64,000 bases of DNA from Macrocystis pyrifera. Its lineage: Eukaryota > Sar > Phaeophyceae > Laminariales > Laminariaceae. Numbering within the stretch: position 1 is the first letter of the stretch; the number at the start of each line of letters is the position of its first letter. Location: assembly GCA_031763025.1 (NCBI GenBank), contig JASSKH010000024.1:11058087-11122086 (forward strand), given 5' to 3'. Positions 59,801-64,000 of the stretch are shown one piece after another. The notes under the pieces are model-generated. The model was not told the origin of the DNA and did not search any database. It saw only the letters and a list, made by a program, of their open reading frames with translations. Both the position numbers and the translations under genes were made by a program.

Positions 59801-61363
59801 GACCGCTTTTGTACGCATATTAGTAGCCAAAGGCCCCCTACGTTTCGGGCAGCGTGGTATGATCTACGTGAAAAGCTAAAAGCGAACTCTAAAACACAGT
59901 CAAACGAACTCCCCCTAAGGAAAACATCCGGACAATGTAGTGTATCACGAAATCGTCCTCAGCTCAGGTATAGGATCGGGGCCTCCCTGAAGCCAATCAT
60001 CGGTGCCAAGCCCCGACCGACACACCATCACCTCGCACCGTCGCCCTCCCCGCAGTAGTCGAAGCCGACGGGCGCGATGGCAGATAAAGCTATACCGAAA
60101 ACTTTCACCTCGCCTTGAGAAAGCTTATTAAAACGTGGATGGAGCTTGATTTTCAGCCCACCGAATCCCGAGCTTCGCTTCGAAATCGTACGATTCGTAC
60201 AAGCAATAAATCTATATATGATGATGTCGAGGTTGGCCGTGAGCTACCGAAAATAGTTTTTTAGACCAGGTTTTGAGCAAAATTTGACCTAGCGCGCGAT
60301 GAGGTTCACCAATCGGTGCGCTGTTTCTTGCTCGTGCCCCACCTTGCTCGCCCCTCCCGATCCTGCCGGGGACGGCCTCGGCGGTACTCGCGTCATGTCT
60401 CACAGGGCCTGCTGTACTCGTGTTTCGTTGAAGATTTCATACCTATGTCGTTGGGTTGGCATGCTGTTTTTTTGACAGTACCATTGCGGATTGCGGCAAA
60501 ACTTCCCCGCGATCGACGATGACCAACGGGATGCGTTCCCTAAAAGCGTGCCGCGTCTTAATCTCTCGAGTCGGTTAACGTTTTCGGTCGCTTCGTCCGC
60601 CATCGTGCCCGCCGGCCTGGTTTGCACCCGGCAGGGACTAGTGTGCGCTCGTGCCGTGTCCACGCGAGCGGTGAAAGCTGAAGCATTCACAACAAATACC
60701 ACGAATCGCGAGCTCGATGTGTTTTTTTGTAACGCGGGGTAAACGTTGGTTCATATTTCATGTACCAGTAGCTACGCAACGAAAAACTAAGTTGTCAGTT
60801 TGTATGTGCACTCTCGGATACGGGACTGTGGGGTCAGAAAAATGAATGGAAAGTATTTGTGGAAGCATTTGGTCATCGTTGCCTAACTTCGAAAGCACAA
60901 GGAACGACTACACATGGTGTATAACTCCGTAGAAAAGGCTGATGGATACGCGCCTCGCCTTGCTGGCATTACTTGCCTCTCCCGACTCTGCCGGAGATGG
61001 CCTCGGCCGTGTTCGCGGCGCATCGCACTGGGCGTGCTGTACTTGTATGTTTTTTGGGTTGCACGCTGTATCACAGGCTCGGCATATATGTTTTTGACAG
61101 GCGCAGGCGGGTGTGCTCTACCGTTTACGTGTATCTAAGATATGCTTTCCTTGCGATCGCGTAGGGATGACTCTTCATCGCGAGGCGAGTATGCTGATGT
61201 TGTGGCACTAGACTGCGTGTATACCTGGTACCAAGTACTGCGTGCTGCTGCTGCTGTGCACCATCGTGCACCTGCCACCCGACATGTTTGTTCTTCTTAC
61301 CTACCAGGTATACAGCAGTGTACCCACAAGTATACCGCCAATCACACATACACATGCATGCAG
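56863..61363. other. Divergent intergenic region between CDPK and the methyltransferase gene
   Basis: It contains CAG/AGC trinucleotide runs (57950-58205), a GGGTACTCGGCGGGT-rich inverted repeat segment (58310-58460), an AGAGAG run (59400-59450), and a related pair of ~75-bp segments at 60347-60420 and 60980-61050 (CTGCCGGRGAYGGCCTCGGC). Upstream exons of the methyltransferase gene are expected here. A CpG-rich open stretch at 60540-60690 is the best candidate for its first exon but has no in-frame ATG. Confidence 0.45.
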
Positions 61364-61505
61364 GGATGCGGAGGGAGATGTACTGGATCCCTGGCGGCTG
61401 AGCGAGCTTCTAATGGATCTCGGTGCGATGTCGGTTTCTGTGGATGACTCATCACTGGGAACCAAAGACGAGAACCCGATCATGCACCACCACGTCAACT
61501 CGAAG
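61364..61505 (+). CDS. PrmA-type gene, exon with GAMSVSVDD
   Basis: The acceptor is CATGCAG at 61357-61363 and the donor GTGCTA at 61506. One base completes the preceding codon, then 47 codons follow. It carries the conserved L-G-A-x-S-V-S-V-x-D motif followed by GTKDENPIMH. Confidence 0.75.
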
Positions 61506-62869
61506 GTGCTATAACTTTATGACATCATCCCTTCAAAGGCACCAATGTTTGTGGCAGAAAGGCTTAAACTTTCCGCATCGAAGTAGTTATGATGTCTGGC
61601 GTGACACTGGTGGCTTCTGCCAAGACTTGCGCGTGAAGGGGGGAAGCTTTCGCAGGCAGCTCTGTTTCTACCCGCACTTTGTCACGCAGACCTCGATCAG
61701 CATGCCCCTTTTGCCATGTTATGACGAGAAAACGAGAGACCGGCTGGTGAGACAGTACCTTGAGCCTGGGCGGTGGGTTGGACAATACCCGACGCAGATG
61801 TTTGCTGGTCCTTCGCGTTACTTGACTGACGGATGAAGGTGAAGAAAGTTGTCCTCTTTCGATGGGTGCGGTACGCTGATTAGAACCAGACGACACCCAA
61901 GTCAAAGTGTATCGCTCCTTGAAACGACAATGCAATCCTCTCGCTTTGGGTCGATACAAACACGTCAGGTACGAGTCCAACCTAAGTCGTTGACATCCTA
62001 CCTTGCAAGCCGAGTGAGCGTGCATCGATTGCGCGTGTGCTACAGCTCCTCGTAAGCAGTGATCCTGCTGGTGTGTTGAACCTTTACCACGGCGACATAC
62101 GTTCGCCAACAGAAACGAAGCTTACGTGGAACCTTGGCTCTTGGCTCTGGTGAGGCACCCCCGATTGTTGCTGACTATCGTTGTTTTTTCTTTTGTCCTC
62201 GACGGCAGGCGTTCGATCCTTCCGTTCCTGCTCCCTCCGTCTCTGGCAGGAAAGACATGTGGGGTGGGAGCAGCCGCGTTGTGGCTCTGTTTCCGGGAGA
62301 GTGGGACCTGAAAGGGGTAATGGCTACAGTCGAAGAGGTGACTCGCGGGCAGCCGTTCACGAATTGGTTTTACGTTCACGGGACAAAATAAAACACCGTG
62401 GCTGCACATGAGCAACTCTACTGAAGTTGGTGCTGTACACTGCCGACACCATTGGGCTGCATTGGTATTCCTGCCGTGCATGTATCCCCCTCTCAGCTAT
62501 CCAGGCGGGTGACACTGGCTCTGTGTGTGGACGGGATGGCTACAACACAGCAGTCGTGCGTCAGCTACGGCAGCACCGGGAAGTGCGATGCGTACTCGCA
62601 GTAGTAGAACTGCGCAGGGCCACAGCAGGCGGCCTGTGAATACACGTTTTGCGTTGATATCTATAAAGCCATTGCCTTATCGTGCCATCGTTTCACTCCT
62701 TTACCTCTACCCAAAACTCTGGAGCCGCATAAACGCACCCGCTTTGATATCCGAGAATGCCCTGTTCGCCGCGCGATGCTGCCACACGGTGCAGGTGTTT
62801 GACCTCTCGACCCCTCTGGCTTTCAAAGCGGAGGCTGTGGTGGACAAGGACTGGGTGAAAACTGTGCAG
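61364..62869 (+). CDS. PrmA-type (L11 methyltransferase-like) protein, 3 internal exons
   Basis: Exons 61364-61505, 62209-62337 and 62795-62869 join in phase. They code DAEGDVLDPWRLSELLMDLG, MSVSVDDSSLGTKDENPI, then SSRVVALFPGEWDL, then VFDLSTPLAFKAEAVVDKDW and VKTVQ. These match the N-terminal substrate-recognition domain of PrmA-like SAM-dependent methyltransferases: the L-x-x-x-G-A-x-S-V-S-V-x-D block, the V-x-A-L-F-P strand and the D-x-D-W-V motif. In bacteria and organelles PrmA methylates ribosomal protein L11; a eukaryotic relative methylates the ETF beta subunit. The SAM-binding half should lie right of 64000 and was not found here. The first exon is missing or unrecognised. Confidence 0.72.
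62209..62337 (+). CDS. PrmA-type gene, exon with VVALFPGEWD
   Basis: The acceptor is CGGCAG and the donor GTGACT at 62338. Forty-three codons from AFDPSVPAPSV to GVMATVEE. Reading past the donor reaches a stop at 62391, but splicing to 62795 restores family similarity. Confidence 0.75.
62795..62869 (+). CDS. PrmA-type gene, exon with DKDWVKTVQ
   Basis: Twenty-five codons between acceptor GGTGCAG and donor GTGACA at 62870. It codes VFDLSTPLAFKAEAVVDKDW, then VKTVQ. The D-x-D-W-V motif is typical of the PrmA N-terminal domain. Confidence 0.77.
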
Positions 62870-64000
62870 GTGACAAACACCCTTCTTTGGACGGCGTGGC
62901 GCCTCATTCGACTTCCACAGAAATACGTCGACTACGATAGGGTTAACACTTTTCCCCCCAAAGAATTTCACACTGGCGGGGACTCCTCAACTGGGGACCT
63001 ACAGCAGTAGTGTGCCTAGTACGTGGTACCCACTGTCGTTGGTTTACCACTTATGTTGCACAATTTTTGCCAAATTTTTACTTTGTTTTTTATGTCATAC
63101 TTCAGTAGGCCATGGGACTGTTCACCGAGCTGCACTAGTTTTGTCTCAAACGTCGGAGGAGGTACCTATAGAGCTGTTCAAATGAGGATCCTCAGAAATG
63201 TTTGGAAATGTCTGGTGCACCCCCTGCTGTAGCATGCGTTCGTTCATTGCATTCATTGTATTCATTGCATACATTCCATTCATACCCCCCCCCCCCCCCC
63301 CCCCCCTTTTTAGCCATCGCTCTTCCGGATAAGGTACCGGCGCGCACGTGAAACTATACTATTTCATGACGGCAGTTGAGATCCACGGATCAGCCCTTGA
63401 ATCGCCAGCGCTGTTGCTGTTGTAGTTAACATCAGCAGCTGGGTAACTGAGTGAGGATGCTCCCTGTTCCATGCCAATCTCCCAGTGCGTGTACTTTCAC
63501 GGTGATCACTGCACCGACACGATTGTTCACCGCGAACCCCACGCTGCCTCCTCTCCCGTACCACCCCTGAATTGACGAACCCTGTAAACAGGAAGGGTGG
63601 GATCCCATTAATGTCGGGAGACTACGCATCCGGTTTCCTTGGCACGACGCTCTCCCCCCCTCCGAACAAACGCCCGACCAGGTGCGCGTTTTACATTCCA
63701 GCTACAATAGTATAAACAGGCACCGATGAGATTATGTTCTCCCTGTATTGCCCGTTTCTCCGACGCTGGGCGCTATGCAGTTATACGCGAGTTGTGGAAA
63801 ATCAATTTGAGGTCAAGTCAGCAGACGAGCGAAAACAGGGACGGTTGAGTACTTTCCATTGCAAGGGAGGAAAGGAGGGCGGGCAGGTTTCAAAGGGCCG
63901 AGGCGGCTTGGGTGCTTTGCAGCGGACGCCGTGTGCAGTCCCGCGCGCATGGAATAAGGGCTCTCAGCGAACGGGGACACCGGCAGCATCGCTTTGCGGA
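62870..64000. other. Intron of the PrmA-type gene to the window edge
   Basis: No further exon was recognised. A C run of about 21 lies at 63287-63306 after an ATTCATTGTATTCATTGCAT pentamer-like tract (63237-63284). Confidence 0.5.

Overview
The window is nuclear DNA from an intron-rich eukaryote. Short coding exons (44-318 bp) with GT-AG borders and consistent reading phase are separated by introns of a few hundred bases to 3.4 kb, and the space between genes is full of transposons and simple repeats. The animal-type glutamate-cysteine ligase, the calcium-dependent protein kinase with a kinase domain fused to four EF-hands, and the intron density together suggest a stramenopile alga, most likely a brown alga. 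That placement is an inference. No bacterial features (operons, Shine-Dalgarno sites, CRISPR) were seen.

Layout. (1) 108-14241, plus strand: the 3' part of a glutamate-cysteine ligase catalytic subunit gene (glutathione synthesis), twelve exons, with the N-terminal exons off the left edge. One intron holds a ~750-bp minisatellite. (2) 14.2-31 kb: a repeat-rich gene desert. It holds two inverted ~950-bp hAT-type non-autonomous transposons filled with GGGTC pentamers, an interstitial telomere-like tract inside CCATGG-rich DNA, copies of an LTR-like repeat, and a 4.2-kb R2-like non-LTR retrotransposon on the minus strand. That retrotransposon sits inside one LTR-like copy with an 8-bp target duplication. 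(3) 31681-31914, plus strand: a possible small one-pass membrane protein. (4) 32-38 kb: hairpins, G/C homopolymers and a 430-bp polypyrimidine tract. (5) 56862-38352, minus strand: a complete or nearly complete calcium-dependent protein kinase in 14 exons (458 codons in my model). Its introns hold minisatellites, MITEs, SINE-like repeats and decayed duplicate copies of one EF-hand exon. (6) 61364-62869, plus strand: three exons of a PrmA-type (ribosomal protein L11 methyltransferase-like) gene that runs off the right edge.

The three confident genes serve unrelated tasks (thiol metabolism, calcium signalling, protein methylation), and nothing shows they work together. The ligase and kinase genes converge across the repeat desert; the kinase and methyltransferase genes are divergent. 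The most original observations concern repeats: a short 3' tail shared by the R2-like element and several short elements, a strongly over-represented ACCAGGTA half-palindrome, and a 120-bp higher-order tandem repeat in a kinase intron.

All exon borders were set by hand from splice motifs, phase and family similarity, without transcript data.
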